64,000 nucleotides of DNA from Winogradskyella echinorum (GCF_014297365.1 NZ_JACOQD010000001.1:558001-622000); one strand, 5' to 3'; numbered from the stretch's first letter, positions 7,802-17,967 are shown. Notes: generated from the letters alone by a model not told the origin. Numbers and translations are program-made.

Positions 7802-10800
7802 TTATAATTCAATATTAATACCAAATAAAAATGTCTTAAGGTTAGGATATGCAGACAGCTCTATACCAGATGTATTGGCTGCACTTCCTCCATTTCCTCC
7901 TACTATTTCTGGGGTAAACCCAGAATATTTGGTAAACATAAAAGGATTTTGAGCAGTAGCATAAACCCTAACTTTACCTAATCCGTCAATTAAATTTTCA
8001 ATTGTATAACCTATAGTAATGTTATTGATTCTAAAATAATCTCCATCCTCTAGGTAATAATCTGAAGCAAAAGAATCTCTATTTGCACCTGGATATTTAT
8101 TTGTAGAACCTTCGCCTGTCCATCGGTAATTAAATACTTCTTCCGTAATATTCTCACCTCCATTGATACGAGTACCTTTTAATCCATTATAAACTTTGTT
8201 TCCACCTGCTCCATATCCTTCTACTACGAAATCTATGTTTTTATAATTGAATCCTAAAGAAAGTCCGTAAGAATATGTTGGTAAATAAGTTCCGAAGAAT
8301 TTTTTATCCTTATCATCAATAACTCCGTCTTCATTCTGGTCCTTATATCTTAAGTGCCCAGGTAGTGCACCTGAAATACTTGCATTATTAGCTATTTCAT
8401 CTTCGTTTTGCCATACACCATCGGTTTCATACATCCACCAAGCATATATTGGTTGACCTTCTTCTAATCTCTTAGTTATTTGACCATTACTTAAACTACC
8501 TCCTGTTTGGCCATCATAAGCAGATTTTACATTTATTACTCGGTTCTTATTGGTTGAAAAAACGGCTCCAACATTATAAGAAAAATCATCACCGATATTA
8601 TCTCTCCATTTTAAATCTATCTCAACTCCTTTATTAGAAACCTCAGCGCCATGATCGTAAAAACTTTGAGAACCCTCAGTAGTATAAATTGGAGTTACAA
8701 GTAAAACTGCATTTTCAGTACTTCTATCGTAGTAATTAAATTCTGCATTTAATCTATAATCTAAAGCAGTTAAATTAAAACCTGCGTTTAATTCCTCGGT
8801 TACTTCCCAAGAAATAGGGAATGTTTCAGCTCCATAAGCAGCACCAAACGCTAAATCTTGATTTGCGCCAAACACATAATTTACACTACTACTACCTGTA
8901 CTTGTTGTTAAAGTTGTTTGATTAAATGGTACTCTTGAGTTACCTACTCTACCCCAACCAGCTTTTATTTTTAAGAAATCAATGAAAGGTGCGTTGAAAA
9001 AACTCTCGTTTGAAATGGTCCAACCAGCACTTATAGCAGGAAAGTTATCGAAGTAGTCTTCGTTATTATCATTCTTAAAATTACTTGAACCATCTCTTCT
9101 TATATTAGCCTGTATATAATATTTCTCATCATAATTATACATAACTCTACCAAAATAAGATTGTTCTCTTGTTGGAGTTGAATAAAATTGATTTACAACT
9201 TTTTCATAACCATCGTCAGCAAAATTAACACTCCAATAGTTTTCCTGTAATGGCACACCGTATCCTCTCGCATTTATGGTATACACATCATTTCTCTGAC
9301 CTCTTGACAAACCTACAACAGCATTTAAATTGTGTACATTATTAAAGGTTTTTTCAAAATTTAAAAACCCTTCAACATTGTATCTATAACTTTCAGAATT
9401 AGAATAGAACAAACTATTGTCTGCCCATGAAACTACCCCAGGATTATTATCTTGGTTGGTTTGAAATTCGTCGTCAGTTCTTGTAGGATCACCAGCCAAC
9501 CATTGTCCTCTTGTATCATTGAACGTTCTAACCTTATTAAAAGATTTTGTTGCAGAGTACCTTGCTGAAGCCGTTACATAATCTGTAATTTTTAAATCCG
9601 CTTGAATACTTCCTTGCAAGTCTGTAGTATTGTTCTTTTGGTTTGCAAAATCAACAGCCATAAGCGGATTACCCGTAGAATTTAACCTGTCGATAATTTC
9701 ACCAGGATTACCTAAATAAGTAGCAATACCAGTTGTTTGATTCCAAAATGATTGACCATACTGTCCTGATTCATAAAAAACTGGCACAACTGGTGCTTGT
9801 CTATAAGCCGCATTAAATGCTCCAAAAGGTTTTGGAAAGGCTTGAATAAAAGACGCACTGATGTTAGATGAAATTTTTAATCGATCGTTAAAAAGTTCTA
9901 CACTATTATTTGCTCTTAAGGTATTTCTGTTATAATCGTCATCACTTAGTATACCGTCTTCAGTGTAATTATTGAAACTAAAAAAATAATTAATATTTTC
10001 ACTAGCACCTGATATTGCTATGTTATTAGAGTTGCTTAAACCTACATCTGTTAATTCATCATACCAGTCTGTATCATGTGGTTGATCGCTAGAAAGAAAA
10101 ACAGTTTCACCCAAAGCAACTTGGTTTTCATTAAAATATCTGGCGTATTGAAAAGAATTCGCCATCTCTACTTGATTCAACATAGTTTTAGCACCATAAA
10201 AAGACGAAATTTCTAATCTCATTTTTCCTTCTTTACCTTTTTTGGTAGTGATAATAACTACACCATTAGCCGCATTCATACCATAAATACTTGCAGAAGA
10301 CGCATCTTTAAGCACGTCAAATGACGCTATATCTGCAGGATTGATATTAGTTATACTATTTACTTGTACACCATCTACTACATATAATGGCTCATCTCCA
10401 CCAGCAGCAGTGCCGATACCTCTTATTATTATATTTGGTTCACTACCAGGTGCATTAGTGTTAACGATGTTAACACCAGTCATTTTACCTTGAATAGACT
10501 GAACAGCATTTACGGCAGGCTGTTTTAATAATTCCTCCCCTGATACACTGGCAATAGAACCAGTAACTTCTTTTCTTTTTTGCGTACCGTATCCAATAAC
10601 AACAACTTCATTAAGAGTTTCTATGTCATCTTCTAAAGACACATTAATTACCTTTTCATTACCAACAGTAATAGTAACAGTTTTAAAACTGAGGTAACTA
10701 AACTCTAATTGATCACCAACATTCACTGAAATAGAATATTTACCATCAATATTAGTTGAAACCCCTTTAGTAGTTCCTTTTACAATTACACTTACTCCTG

Positions 10801-10912
10801 GCAGAGGCAAACCATCATTTGAGCTTGTGACTTGGCCATTAATTTCGATCTGTTGCGCAAAAGCATAAAACGAAAAAAATAGCATCAACAATAGACTAAT
10901 TTTTGTTTTCAT
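7802..10912 (-). CDS. susC: SusC/RagA-family TonB-dependent outer-membrane glycan transporter
   Basis: A 1036-residue protein. Signal peptide (LLLMLFFSFYAFAQQ), then a carboxypeptidase-regulatory-like domain at about 22-100 (GQVTSSNDGLPLPGVSVIVK), then the SusC linker VVVIGYGTQKRKEVTGS. The TonB plug follows at about 115-235 (SIQGKMTGVNIV, IIIRGIGTAAGGDEPLYVVD), then a long 22-strand barrel rich in alternating aromatic residues. It imports oligosaccharides across the outer membrane using TonB energy, with SusD as partner. It is the first gene of the locus, preceded by a 256-bp intergenic region that holds three TGACGTA heptamers and no clear constitutive promoter. Expression is likely activator-dependent through the regulator at 11169-13949. 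Confidence 0.96.
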   Translation of the reverse strand: MKTKISLLLMLFFSFYAFAQQIEINGQVTSSNDGLPLPGVSVIVKGTTKGVSTNIDGKYSISVNVGDQLEFSYLSFKTVTITVGNEKVINVSLEDDIETLNEVVVIGYGTQKRKEVTGSIASVSGEELLKQPAVNAVQSIQGKMTGVNIVNTNAPGSEPNIIIRGIGTAAGGDEPLYVVDGVQVNSITNINPADIASFDVLKDASSASIYGMNAANGVVIITTKKGKEGKMRLEISSFYGAKTMLNQVEMANSFQYARYFNENQVALGETVFLSSDQPHDTDWYDELTDVGLSNSNNIAISGASENINYFFSFNNYTEDGILSDDDYNRNTLRANNSVELFNDRLKISSNISASFIQAFPKPFGAFNAAYRQAPVVPVFYESGQYGQSFWNQTTGIATYLGNPGEIIDRLNSTGNPLMAVDFANQKNNTTDLQGSIQADLKITDYVTASARYSATKSFNKVRTFNDTRGQWLAGDPTRTDDEFQTNQDNNPGVVSWADNSLFYSNSESYRYNVEGFLNFEKTFNNVHNLNAVVGLSRGQRNDVYTINARGYGVPLQENYWSVNFADDGYEKVVNQFYSTPTREQSYFGRVMYNYDEKYYIQANIRRDGSSNFKNDNNEDYFDNFPAISAGWTISNESFFNAPFIDFLKIKAGWGRVGNSRVPFNQTTLTTSTGSSSVNYVFGANQDLAFGAAYGAETFPISWEVTEELNAGFNLTALDYRLNAEFNYYDRSTENAVLLVTPIYTTEGSQSFYDHGAEVSNKGVEIDLKWRDNIGDDFSYNVGAVFSTNKNRVINVKSAYDGQTGGSLSNGQITKRLEEGQPIYAWWMYETDGVWQNEDEIANNASISGALPGHLRYKDQNEDGVIDDKDKKFFGTYLPTYSYGLSLGFNYKNIDFVVEGYGAGGNKVYNGLKGTRINGGENITEEVFNYRWTGEGSTNKYPGANRDSFASDYYLEDGDYFRINNITIGYTIENLIDGLGKVRVYATAQNPFMFTKYSGFTPEIVGGNGGSAANTSGIELSAYPNLKTFLFGINIEL

Positions 10913-11060
10913 ATAAATTAATTAATATTTAGATTAGATAGTTAGTTTATTTCTTGTGTCTAAATTATAATCTAATGTTAAACTCTATTAATATATGTTT
11001 ACATTTTAATTACGCCACTGATGAAAATAAAAAGCGAAAATTGACTAAAAAACTTGCTTT

Positions 11061-11133
11061 TGACGTACTATAAAGCTATTAAAAAAACGTTTTAGTTGCG
11101 TAAAGATTAACAAAATGACGTAGTAATGACGTA
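11061..11133. promoter_or_regulatory. Candidate operator: three TGACGTA heptamers at 11-bp multiples upstream of susC
   Basis: Exact TGACGTA copies occur at 11061-11067, 11116-11122 and 11127-11133. Their starts are 55 and 11 bp apart, so all lie on one helix face. They sit about 150-220 bp upstream of the susC ATG, between susC and its presumed LuxR-type activator. NarL/LuxR-family regulators often bind heptamer arrays, which makes this a reasonable binding region; the assignment is inference. Confidence 0.5.
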
Positions 11134-11168
11134 GTTAAAATTGCTTATCAGATAAAATATTATGACAA

Positions 11169-13949
11169 TTATTTAATATTTAACAAATAATCACCTACAG
11201 ATATATCATTTTCTAAATCTAATTTCTTTTTTAGGCGATATCTATGCGTTTCTACGCCTCTAACTGAAATATTCATTAATGGCGCAATTTCTTTTGAGGA
11301 AAGATTCATTTTGATGTATGCGCAAATCTTCAAATCTTTAGGTGTAAGTGCTTGGTGTTTTCTTTTTAATATCTCAAAAAACTCATCATGAACTTGGCTA
11401 AAGTTGTTTTCAAAAACTTCCCATTCATCTTTAAGAACAATTGAGTTATCTAACTTCTTTACTAATTTTTTAAATGCATAATAATTGCTAAAACTATCTT
11501 TGTTTAGGGTAAGCTCCTTTTTAATTTCTTGTAAAGTTTCATTTTTCTTTACTAATGCCATTGCATTATTAGCTAATTGCTTACTTTTTAGTTTTATTTC
11601 GTTTTCAAGAGATTCATTCTTTAACTGTACAATTCGCTTTTCATTTTCCAATGTCTTTTCTCGCAATAATTTTTGTTGTTCTTTTTGGTATTTTATTTTA
11701 ATTAATCGTTGCTCCTTAATTATTTTTCTATTGTGCATTATATAAAATATAATAACAATTAAAATTGCGATTAATATATACAGTAATAAACCCAAAGTAT
11801 TTCTATACCATGGAGGAAAAACATCAATACTTACATTTTTGGTTTTTGAAATATTACCAGAATTATCACTTGTTCTAAAAGAGATTGTATAGTCTCCATC
11901 TTTTAAGTTAGAGAATTCCACTTTATTTCCCTCTATTTTATACCATGTATCGTCTGTATTTAAGATATTATACTCAAAAAAATGATTTAGTGATTTAGGC
12001 GATGATAATGAGACTGCTAGATTTTTATTATACTTAAATCCTATACCATCCTTAACATCAGCAGTTTTAATTGGTTCTCCTCCTACTGTAACGCTCTCTA
12101 ATTTGGGTTCAAATAATTCAACGTTAGCTTTAGATGAACTATTAACCATCATTAAGCCATTATCTAAATTTAAGGCATAAATTGAATCTCTGATTTTTGA
12201 AACATTTTCATAGCCTACAATATAGCGATCCTTTAAAGTTTTATCATTTAGTACTAGACCATCCTCATTATTTGCAAAAGATTTAAAACTAATATACCCT
12301 TGCTTATTTTTCAAAGCTATAAGATCTGTATCTTCTTCAGATATAATGTAGCTATCCCTTCCTAACTTTTCATTTAATAATTCAAAAGGTATTATTGAAT
12401 CTAATATTGGTTCATATTTTTGCCAACCTTCATTAGTTTTAAAACTAATAGTGTTCATTATATTATAGACTCTAACATTATAGTTTGAGCTAATACCCTT
12501 GTCTTGATAGTCCTCAACATTTACAATTGCATCATAATTTTTATCAAAACTTATTTTATAAACCCCTTTTGTTGCATGAGCAACCCAAGCCGTATGTAAG
12601 TCTTCAAAAACTAAAAATCGAGATGGTATCGTTGTTTTACCCAAATGTTTCACATTCCATTTACCTAATACTTTTTCGAATTTTACGAGTCCAGAATAAG
12701 TTCCTTGTATATAAGTATGTTCCCTTTCTGGCACTTTTTTTATAGACCAACCACCTGTATAAGTAGAAATCATTTCTATCCCATTTTCATTTACTAAAAA
12801 GGTACCTTCATTATGACCACAAAAAAGATCACCATCCATAATTTTCAAATCCCAAACCTGACCTTGAGAACCTTCAACAAATTGCAGCCTATCTTTGCCA
12901 TCTAATTTAAAAAGACCTGTATTTGTTCCTATATATATAGCTCCTTTATGTTCTATAATATCATAAACAGCACCTAACTTTCCTGACACATCATTAAAGA
13001 AAAAGTTATCACTATTAAGTGCAATATTTGCTATACCATTATCTAAACCTATCCACAAATTATCCGAAGCATCTAAGGATTGACCAAGTACAGTATTATT
13101 TAATAATCCATTTTCTTTACTGATATGAAATTTTATCTGTCCATTTTTATCGGTTAAGAATAGACCATCTTTAATGGTTCCGAAAACCATTTCTCCATTT
13201 TCTAAAACAGAGAAATTATTTAGCTGATGTAGTTTTATTTGTTCATTAATGGGAAAATCAGTCGGAATTAAGTTTTCATTTTCCAAATAATAACTGCCTT
13301 TTAAAGAGGTCATTATCATTAACTTATCTTGATATTTACTAATTGATATAATCTTAGTATCTATTAGTAACTCATTTGAGTAAAAAGGCACAAGACTATT
13401 ATCTTTTAATAAAAAAACACCTTGATTTAAAGTACTGACATACAACTCATTTTCAACTACACTACAAGATATTACTATTGATTTTGGTGAGAGTTGAATT
13501 ACCTTTTTAAAATCATATATATATACATTTAGAAAAGATCTAAAAATGATTTTATCTTTAAATTTTACAATTTCCCATATTTCTTCATTAGGTGAAATTT
13601 TATCTAATACACTATCACTTAAAGAAAAATATTTTAAAATACCATAATCGTCTCTTTCCCAATATCCAAACTCTTCATAAGAGCCTGTATAGATTACATT
13701 ATCAACAGGCAACACAGACCTAACTGTTGTTTTATTTGGTAATTGATGAAGCTCCCAAACCAAACCATCATACTCTAATAAACCACTATTGTTTGCAGCA
13801 TACACTTTTCCATCTTCTGCTCTAGAAATGTCCCAATTTTGGTTACTCGCTTTATACTCAGCTAAAGAATAATTATGAATACTCGGAGAAAACTGGCTAT
13901 AACAGTTTAAAGAAAAAATAAACAGTAAAAATGATAAACACTTTTTCAT
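11169..13949 (-). CDS. Membrane-anchored one-component sensor/LuxR-type transcription regulator (beta-propeller, Y_Y_Y, HTH)
   Basis: A 926-residue protein. Signal peptide (FLLFIFSLNCYSQF), then periplasmic beta-propeller repeats with motifs such as DNLWIGLDNGIANI and GAIYIGTNTGLFKLDG. A Y_Y_Y domain follows at about 645-710 (YTISFRTSDNSGN), then one transmembrane helix near 719-738 (LLLYILIAILIVIIFYI), a coiled coil at about 742-815, and a C-terminal LuxR-type helix-turn-helix (ALTPKDLKICAYIKMNLSSK, then VRGVETHRYRLKKKL). No histidine kinase or receiver domain lies between sensor and DNA-binding domain, unlike hybrid two-component systems of Bacteroides. It probably senses glycan fragments in the periplasm and activates susC while membrane-bound. 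It stands directly upstream of susC on the same strand with 256 bp between. Confidence 0.88.
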   Translation of the reverse strand: MKKCLSFLLFIFSLNCYSQFSPSIHNYSLAEYKASNQNWDISRAEDGKVYAANNSGLLEYDGLVWELHQLPNKTTVRSVLPVDNVIYTGSYEEFGYWERDDYGILKYFSLSDSVLDKISPNEEIWEIVKFKDKIIFRSFLNVYIYDFKKVIQLSPKSIVISCSVVENELYVSTLNQGVFLLKDNSLVPFYSNELLIDTKIISISKYQDKLMIMTSLKGSYYLENENLIPTDFPINEQIKLHQLNNFSVLENGEMVFGTIKDGLFLTDKNGQIKFHISKENGLLNNTVLGQSLDASDNLWIGLDNGIANIALNSDNFFFNDVSGKLGAVYDIIEHKGAIYIGTNTGLFKLDGKDRLQFVEGSQGQVWDLKIMDGDLFCGHNEGTFLVNENGIEMISTYTGGWSIKKVPEREHTYIQGTYSGLVKFEKVLGKWNVKHLGKTTIPSRFLVFEDLHTAWVAHATKGVYKISFDKNYDAIVNVEDYQDKGISSNYNVRVYNIMNTISFKTNEGWQKYEPILDSIIPFELLNEKLGRDSYIISEEDTDLIALKNKQGYISFKSFANNEDGLVLNDKTLKDRYIVGYENVSKIRDSIYALNLDNGLMMVNSSSKANVELFEPKLESVTVGGEPIKTADVKDGIGFKYNKNLAVSLSSPKSLNHFFEYNILNTDDTWYKIEGNKVEFSNLKDGDYTISFRTSDNSGNISKTKNVSIDVFPPWYRNTLGLLLYILIAILIVIIFYIMHNRKIIKEQRLIKIKYQKEQQKLLREKTLENEKRIVQLKNESLENEIKLKSKQLANNAMALVKKNETLQEIKKELTLNKDSFSNYYAFKKLVKKLDNSIVLKDEWEVFENNFSQVHDEFFEILKRKHQALTPKDLKICAYIKMNLSSKEIAPLMNISVRGVETHRYRLKKKLDLENDISVGDYLLNIK

Positions 13950-14088
13950 TAAGAAGTATCAAAAAATTTAAGTTGAAAACGCTTAAAAGTAATAATTTCA
14001 TTTATAGTGAAACACTTTATCATCAAATAAAACTTAATTCAATTTAATTATCAGTTGAAAAATATTAGGAAATAAAAACTTAATTTCT

Positions 14089-14096
14089 AATATTTG
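14089..14096 (+). promoter_or_regulatory. Candidate -7 box for the ilv operon
   Basis: AATATTTG (preceded by CT) resembles the Bacteroidota TAnnTTTG box and ends 9 bases before the leader-peptide ATG. No convincing -33 TTTG stands at the normal distance. The same octamer occurs in the candidate promoter of the SAM riboswitch at 56816. Confidence 0.35.
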
Positions 14097-14105
14097 AATC
14101 AACAA

Positions 14106-14180
14106 TGAACAAACAAGTCATTAATATCATTTCTATTACACGCATCGTGATTATTTCGCGAAGCCAAGGAATGCTATGAT
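14106..14180 (+). CDS. ilvL: ilv operon leader peptide (Ile/Val-rich, 24 residues)
   Basis: A short ORF begins MNKQ and continues VINIISITRIVIIS, ending RSQGML and TGA. Seven of 24 residues are isoleucine and two valine, the end products of the operon that follows. Its last codons (GGA ATG CTA TGA) contain GGAATGCT at 14169-14176, which can pair with AGCCTTCC in the terminator stem at 14206-14213 with one mismatch. A ribosome stalled at the Ile/Val codons would leave that segment free to form an antiterminator; one that reaches the stop would cover it. This is the classic attenuation layout. It lies 231 bp before ilvD. Confidence 0.85.
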
Positions 14181-14204
14181 GAATTAATAGATAAATTTAA
14201 TTTA

Positions 14205-14235
14205 AGCCTTCCTTTAATCGGGAAGGCTTTTTTTA
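14205..14235 (+). terminator. Attenuator terminator of the ilv operon
   Basis: AAGCCTTCC at 14205-14213 pairs perfectly with GGAAGGCTT at 14222-14230 (9 bp, 8-base loop), followed by TTTTT. It is an intrinsic terminator located 24 bases after the leader-peptide stop and 176 bases before ilvD. The bases from 14236 to 14411 hold no other gene that I can support. Confidence 0.85.
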
Positions 14236-14411
14236 TGCAAAAAATTAACAGACTTGAACATCATATTTAAAAACCTCTAAATATTTGGTTATCATATGTT
14301 TATATAAATGAAATTAAAACTGAATTTAGCTTAAAAAAAAGAAAATATAATTTAAAATTTAGTATAACAAGTACTTTTAAACCTAGCAAATCATTTTGCA
14401 ATTAAAAAACT

Positions 14412-16091
14412 ATGAGTCAATTAAACAAATACAGTAAAACGGTAACTCAAGACCCAACACAACCTGCAGCTCAAGCTATGTTGCATGCTATTGGATTAAC
14501 AAAAGAAGATTTTTTTAAGCCTATTGTCGGTATAGCAAGTACGGGTTACGAAGGTAATCCTTGCAACATGCACCTTAATGATTTAGCAAAATTAGTTAAG
14601 GAAGGCACAAAAAATGAAGATGTCGTTGGTTTAATTTTTAACACCATTGGTGTCAGCGATGGTATTTCTATGGGAACTCCAGGAATGCGTTACTCATTAC
14701 CTTCTCGCGATATTATTGCGGATTCTATGGAAACTGTTGTGCAGGCCATGAGTTACGACGGTCTTGTTACTGTAGTAGGTTGTGATAAAAATATGCCAGG
14801 TGCATTAATGGCAATGATACGATTAAATAGGCCAAGCATTTTGGTTTATGGAGGCACAATAGATTCTGGTTGTCACGAAGGTAAAAAATTAGACGTCGTT
14901 TCAGCGTTTGAAGCATGGGGAAGTAAAGTTGCAGGGACAATGTCTGAAAATGAATATCAGAATATAGTTGAAAAAGCATGTCCTGGAGCTGGTGCTTGTG
15001 GTGGAATGTATACAGCAAACACAATGGCATCTGCTATTGAAGCTTTGGGTATGGCATTACCATTTAACTCCTCTAATCCAGCATTAAGTGATGCTAAAAA
15101 ACAAGAATCCATAAAAGCAGGTGAAGCTTTAAGAGTTTTATTAGAAAAGGATATTAAACCTTCAGATATAATTACAAGAAAGTCTCTTGAGAATGCTGTA
15201 AGATTAGTAACTATTTTAGGCGGCTCTACAAATGCTGTATTACACTTCTTAGCTATAGCACGAGCAGCTCAAATCGATTTCACGCTTAAAGATTTTCAAG
15301 ATATTAGTGACAATACACCGTTTTTAGCCGATTTAAAACCTAGTGGAAAATATTTAATGGAAGATGTTCATGCGGTTGGTGGTATTCCTGCTGTTTTAAA
15401 ATATCTTTTAAAGAAAGGATTAATACACGGAGATTGTTTAACCGTAACAGGAAAAACAATAGCAGAAAATTTATTAGATGTTAATGACCTAACAGAAGGA
15501 CAAGATGTTATTAAACCAATAGAAGAACCTATTAAAATATCTGGTCATTTAAGAATGCTCTACGGCAATTTAGCCACTGAAGGTAGTGTAGCCAAAATTA
15601 CTGGTAAAGAAGGCTTATGCTTTAGAGGAAAAGCTAAAGTTTTTGAAGGTGAATATGCAGCAAACGACGGAATTAGAGATGGTAAAGTTGAAAAAGGAGA
15701 TGTCGTCGTCATTAGGTATGAGGGCCCAAAAGGTGGTCCTGGAATGCCAGAAATGCTAAAACCAACTGCAGCAATTATGGGAGCAGGTTTAGGAAAAGAT
15801 GTGGCCTTAATTACAGATGGACGTTTCTCTGGTGGAACACATGGTTTTGTCGTCGGACACATAACACCAGAAGCACAACAAGGTGGTACTATAGCTGTTG
15901 TAGAAGATGGAGACATCATCACTATTGACGCCGAAACTAATTCAATCTCCTTAGAAGTTTCAGAAGTAGAACTTCAAAAGAGAAGAGCGAAATGGAAAGC
16001 ACCAGAATTAAAATTTGAACGTGGTGTGTTATATAAATATGCAAAAACAGTTTCATCGGCATCTAAAGGATGCGTAACCGATGAATTTTAG
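14412..16091 (+). CDS. ilvD: Dihydroxy-acid dehydratase
   Basis: A 559-residue cytoplasmic iron-sulfur enzyme. It dehydrates 2,3-dihydroxy-isovalerate and 2,3-dihydroxy-3-methylvalerate, the third common step to valine, leucine and isoleucine. Family motifs are [40 protein letters not shown] and the C-terminal [21 protein letters not shown]; the cysteines in the first three are the cluster ligands. The length is normal for the IlvD type. It is the first structural gene after the Ile/Val leader and attenuator. The stop codon is followed at once by a TTCCTGC palindromic repeat. Confidence 0.97.
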   Translation: MSQLNKYSKTVTQDPTQPAAQAMLHAIGLTKEDFFKPIVGIASTGYEGNPCNMHLNDLAKLVKEGTKNEDVVGLIFNTIGVSDGISMGTPGMRYSLPSRDIIADSMETVVQAMSYDGLVTVVGCDKNMPGALMAMIRLNRPSILVYGGTIDSGCHEGKKLDVVSAFEAWGSKVAGTMSENEYQNIVEKACPGAGACGGMYTANTMASAIEALGMALPFNSSNPALSDAKKQESIKAGEALRVLLEKDIKPSDIITRKSLENAVRLVTILGGSTNAVLHFLAIARAAQIDFTLKDFQDISDNTPFLADLKPSGKYLMEDVHAVGGIPAVLKYLLKKGLIHGDCLTVTGKTIAENLLDVNDLTEGQDVIKPIEEPIKISGHLRMLYGNLATEGSVAKITGKEGLCFRGKAKVFEGEYAANDGIRDGKVEKGDVVVIRYEGPKGGPGMPEMLKPTAAIMGAGLGKDVALITDGRFSGGTHGFVVGHITPEAQQGGTIAVVEDGDIITIDAETNSISLEVSEVELQKRRAKWKAPELKFERGVLYKYAKTVSSASKGCVTDEF

Positions 16092-16230
16092 TTCCTGCGA
16101 AAGCAGGAATCTCTCAGTCGTAAAATCTAATGGCTAAGAAAAATAAAAAACGAAAACAAGCCTCTAGCGAAGCGAGAGGTATAAAATAAAACCATAAAAC
16201 GGTAGGATGAGATTCCTGCCTTCGCAGGAA
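16092..16230. repeat. Inverted pair of TTCCTGC intergenic palindromes (ilvD-ilvB)
   Basis: TTCCTGCGAAAGCAGGAATC at 16092-16111 and GATTCCTGCCTTCGCAGGAA at 16211-16230 are oppositely oriented copies of one small palindromic repeat. Between them is a third palindrome, CCTCTAGCGAAGCGAGAGG, at 16161-16179. They fill most of the gap between ilvD and ilvB. The same repeat family recurs at 31159-31202 and 35997-36068. Confidence 0.85.
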
Positions 16231-16233
16231 GAT

Positions 16234-17967
16234 ATGGAAACAAAAACAAAACAAAATCAAATAAAAACCTCAACGACCTCAGAACGTATTTCTGGTAGCG
16301 AGGCGGTTATTAAATGTTTATTAGCCGAAGGAGTAAATACGCTTTACGGCTATCCTGGTGGAGCAATAATGCCAGTGTATGACGAATTATACAAGTATCA
16401 AGACCAAATTCATCATGTTTTATCACGCCATGAACAAGGCGCTGCGCATGCTGCACAAGGATATGCAAGAATTTCTGGTAAAGTTGGTGTTGCTATTGCA
16501 ACTTCTGGCCCAGGAGCAACAAATTTAATTACTGGTATAGCCGATGCTCAAATAGATTCTACACCTTTGGTTTGTATCACTGGTCAAGTGGGTTCTCACC
16601 TGTTAGGTAGTGATGCGTTTCAAGAAACTGATATTGTAGGTATTTCTACACCCGTAACTAAATGGAATCACCAAATAACAAAGGCATCAGAAATCCCAGA
16701 AGTATTTGCTAAAGCATTCTATATTGCCAAAAGCGGACGACCAGGACCTGTTTTAATAGATATTACAAAAAATGCACAGTTTGAAGAATTCGATTTTAAA
16801 TACGAAAAATGCAAAGGCATAAGAAGCTATAAACCTGTACCTAAAACAGATGAAAGTACTCTAAAAGCTGCAGCCGAACTTATTAATAATGCTAAAAAGC
16901 CATTAGTAGTTTGGGGACAAGGTGTTATTTTAGGAAAAGCAGAAGAAGAATTTAAAGCTGTAATAGAAAAAGCTGGTTTGCCTTCTGCATGGACAATATT
17001 AGGAGCTTCTGCAATGCCAACTTCGCATCCATTAAATGTTGGTATGGTTGGTATGCATGGTAATTATGCACCTAATGTATTAACTAACGAATGTGATGTT
17101 TTAATTGCCATAGGTATGCGCTTTGATGATCGTGTAACAGGGAATTTAGCCACTTATGCTAAACAAGCAAAAATTGTTCATTTTGAAATTGATCCTGCTG
17201 AAGTTGATAAAAACGTAAAAACAGATGTAGCTGTTTTAGGTGATGCAAAGACAAGTCTTAATGCACTTTTACCTTTACTAAATGCGAATTCGCATAACGA
17301 TTGGCATCAAAAATTTAAAGATTTATACAAAATAGAATACGAAAAGGTCATTAAAAATGATATTCACCCAACTAAAGAAGGTTTAACCATGGGTGAAGTA
17401 TTGAAAGAAATCAACATACAAACCAAAGGTGAAGCAGCCATTGTTAGTGATGTTGGTCAGCACCAAATGATTGCTTGTCGTTATGCCGATTTTAACGTTT
17501 CTAAAAGTAATATTACATCAGGAGGTTTAGGAACTATGGGATTTGCATTACCTGCAGCAATCGGTGCAAAAATGGCAGCTCCAGAACGCGAAGTAATTAT
17601 GATTGCTGGCGATGGAGGCTACCAAATGAATATTCAAGAATTAGGAACTATTTTTCAGCAAAAAGTACCTGTTAAAATTGTGGTTTTAAATAATGAATTC
17701 TTAGGCATGGTGCGCCAATGGCAACAACTATTTTTTGACAGACGATATGCTTCAACAGAAATGGTGAATCCAGATTTTGTGGCCATTGCCAAAGGTTATC
17801 ACATTGATGCACAAAAGGTTTCAGAAAGAAAAGATTTAAAAGCTGCTATAAAAGAAATGATCGATTGTGACGGTCCTTACTTCCTAGAAGTGAGAGTGGA
17901 AAAGGAAGATAATGTTTTTCCTATGATACCAACAGGAGCGAGTGTTTCAGATATAAGGTTAGAGTAA
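16234..17967 (+). CDS. ilvB: Acetolactate synthase large subunit
   Basis: A ThDP- and FAD-dependent enzyme that condenses pyruvate with pyruvate or 2-oxobutyrate. From the ATG at 16234 the product is 577 residues. I prefer this start because the in-frame ATG at 16207 would translate the palindromic repeat (residues MRFLPSQED). Motifs are the catalytic glutamate region RHEQGAAHAAQGYAR, SGPGATNLITGIADAQ, the FAD-domain segment GMRFDDRVTG and the ThDP motif GDGGYQMNIQELGT ending in LNNEFLGMVRQWQ. It is paired with the small subunit encoded at 18080, which is separated by 112 bases without a gene. Confidence 0.96.
   Translation: METKTKQNQIKTSTTSERISGSEAVIKCLLAEGVNTLYGYPGGAIMPVYDELYKYQDQIHHVLSRHEQGAAHAAQGYARISGKVGVAIATSGPGATNLITGIADAQIDSTPLVCITGQVGSHLLGSDAFQETDIVGISTPVTKWNHQITKASEIPEVFAKAFYIAKSGRPGPVLIDITKNAQFEEFDFKYEKCKGIRSYKPVPKTDESTLKAAAELINNAKKPLVVWGQGVILGKAEEEFKAVIEKAGLPSAWTILGASAMPTSHPLNVGMVGMHGNYAPNVLTNECDVLIAIGMRFDDRVTGNLATYAKQAKIVHFEIDPAEVDKNVKTDVAVLGDAKTSLNALLPLLNANSHNDWHQKFKDLYKIEYEKVIKNDIHPTKEGLTMGEVLKEINIQTKGEAAIVSDVGQHQMIACRYADFNVSKSNITSGGLGTMGFALPAAIGAKMAAPEREVIMIAGDGGYQMNIQELGTIFQQKVPVKIVVLNNEFLGMVRQWQQLFFDRRYASTEMVNPDFVAIAKGYHIDAQKVSERKDLKAAIKEMIDCDGPYFLEVRVEKEDNVFPMIPTGASVSDIRLE

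Noticed and set aside
15560..15922. 120-codon minus-strand open frame inside ilvD.
   Set aside because: It is a shadow of the ilvD frame with proline- and serine-rich, low-complexity translation and no family motif.
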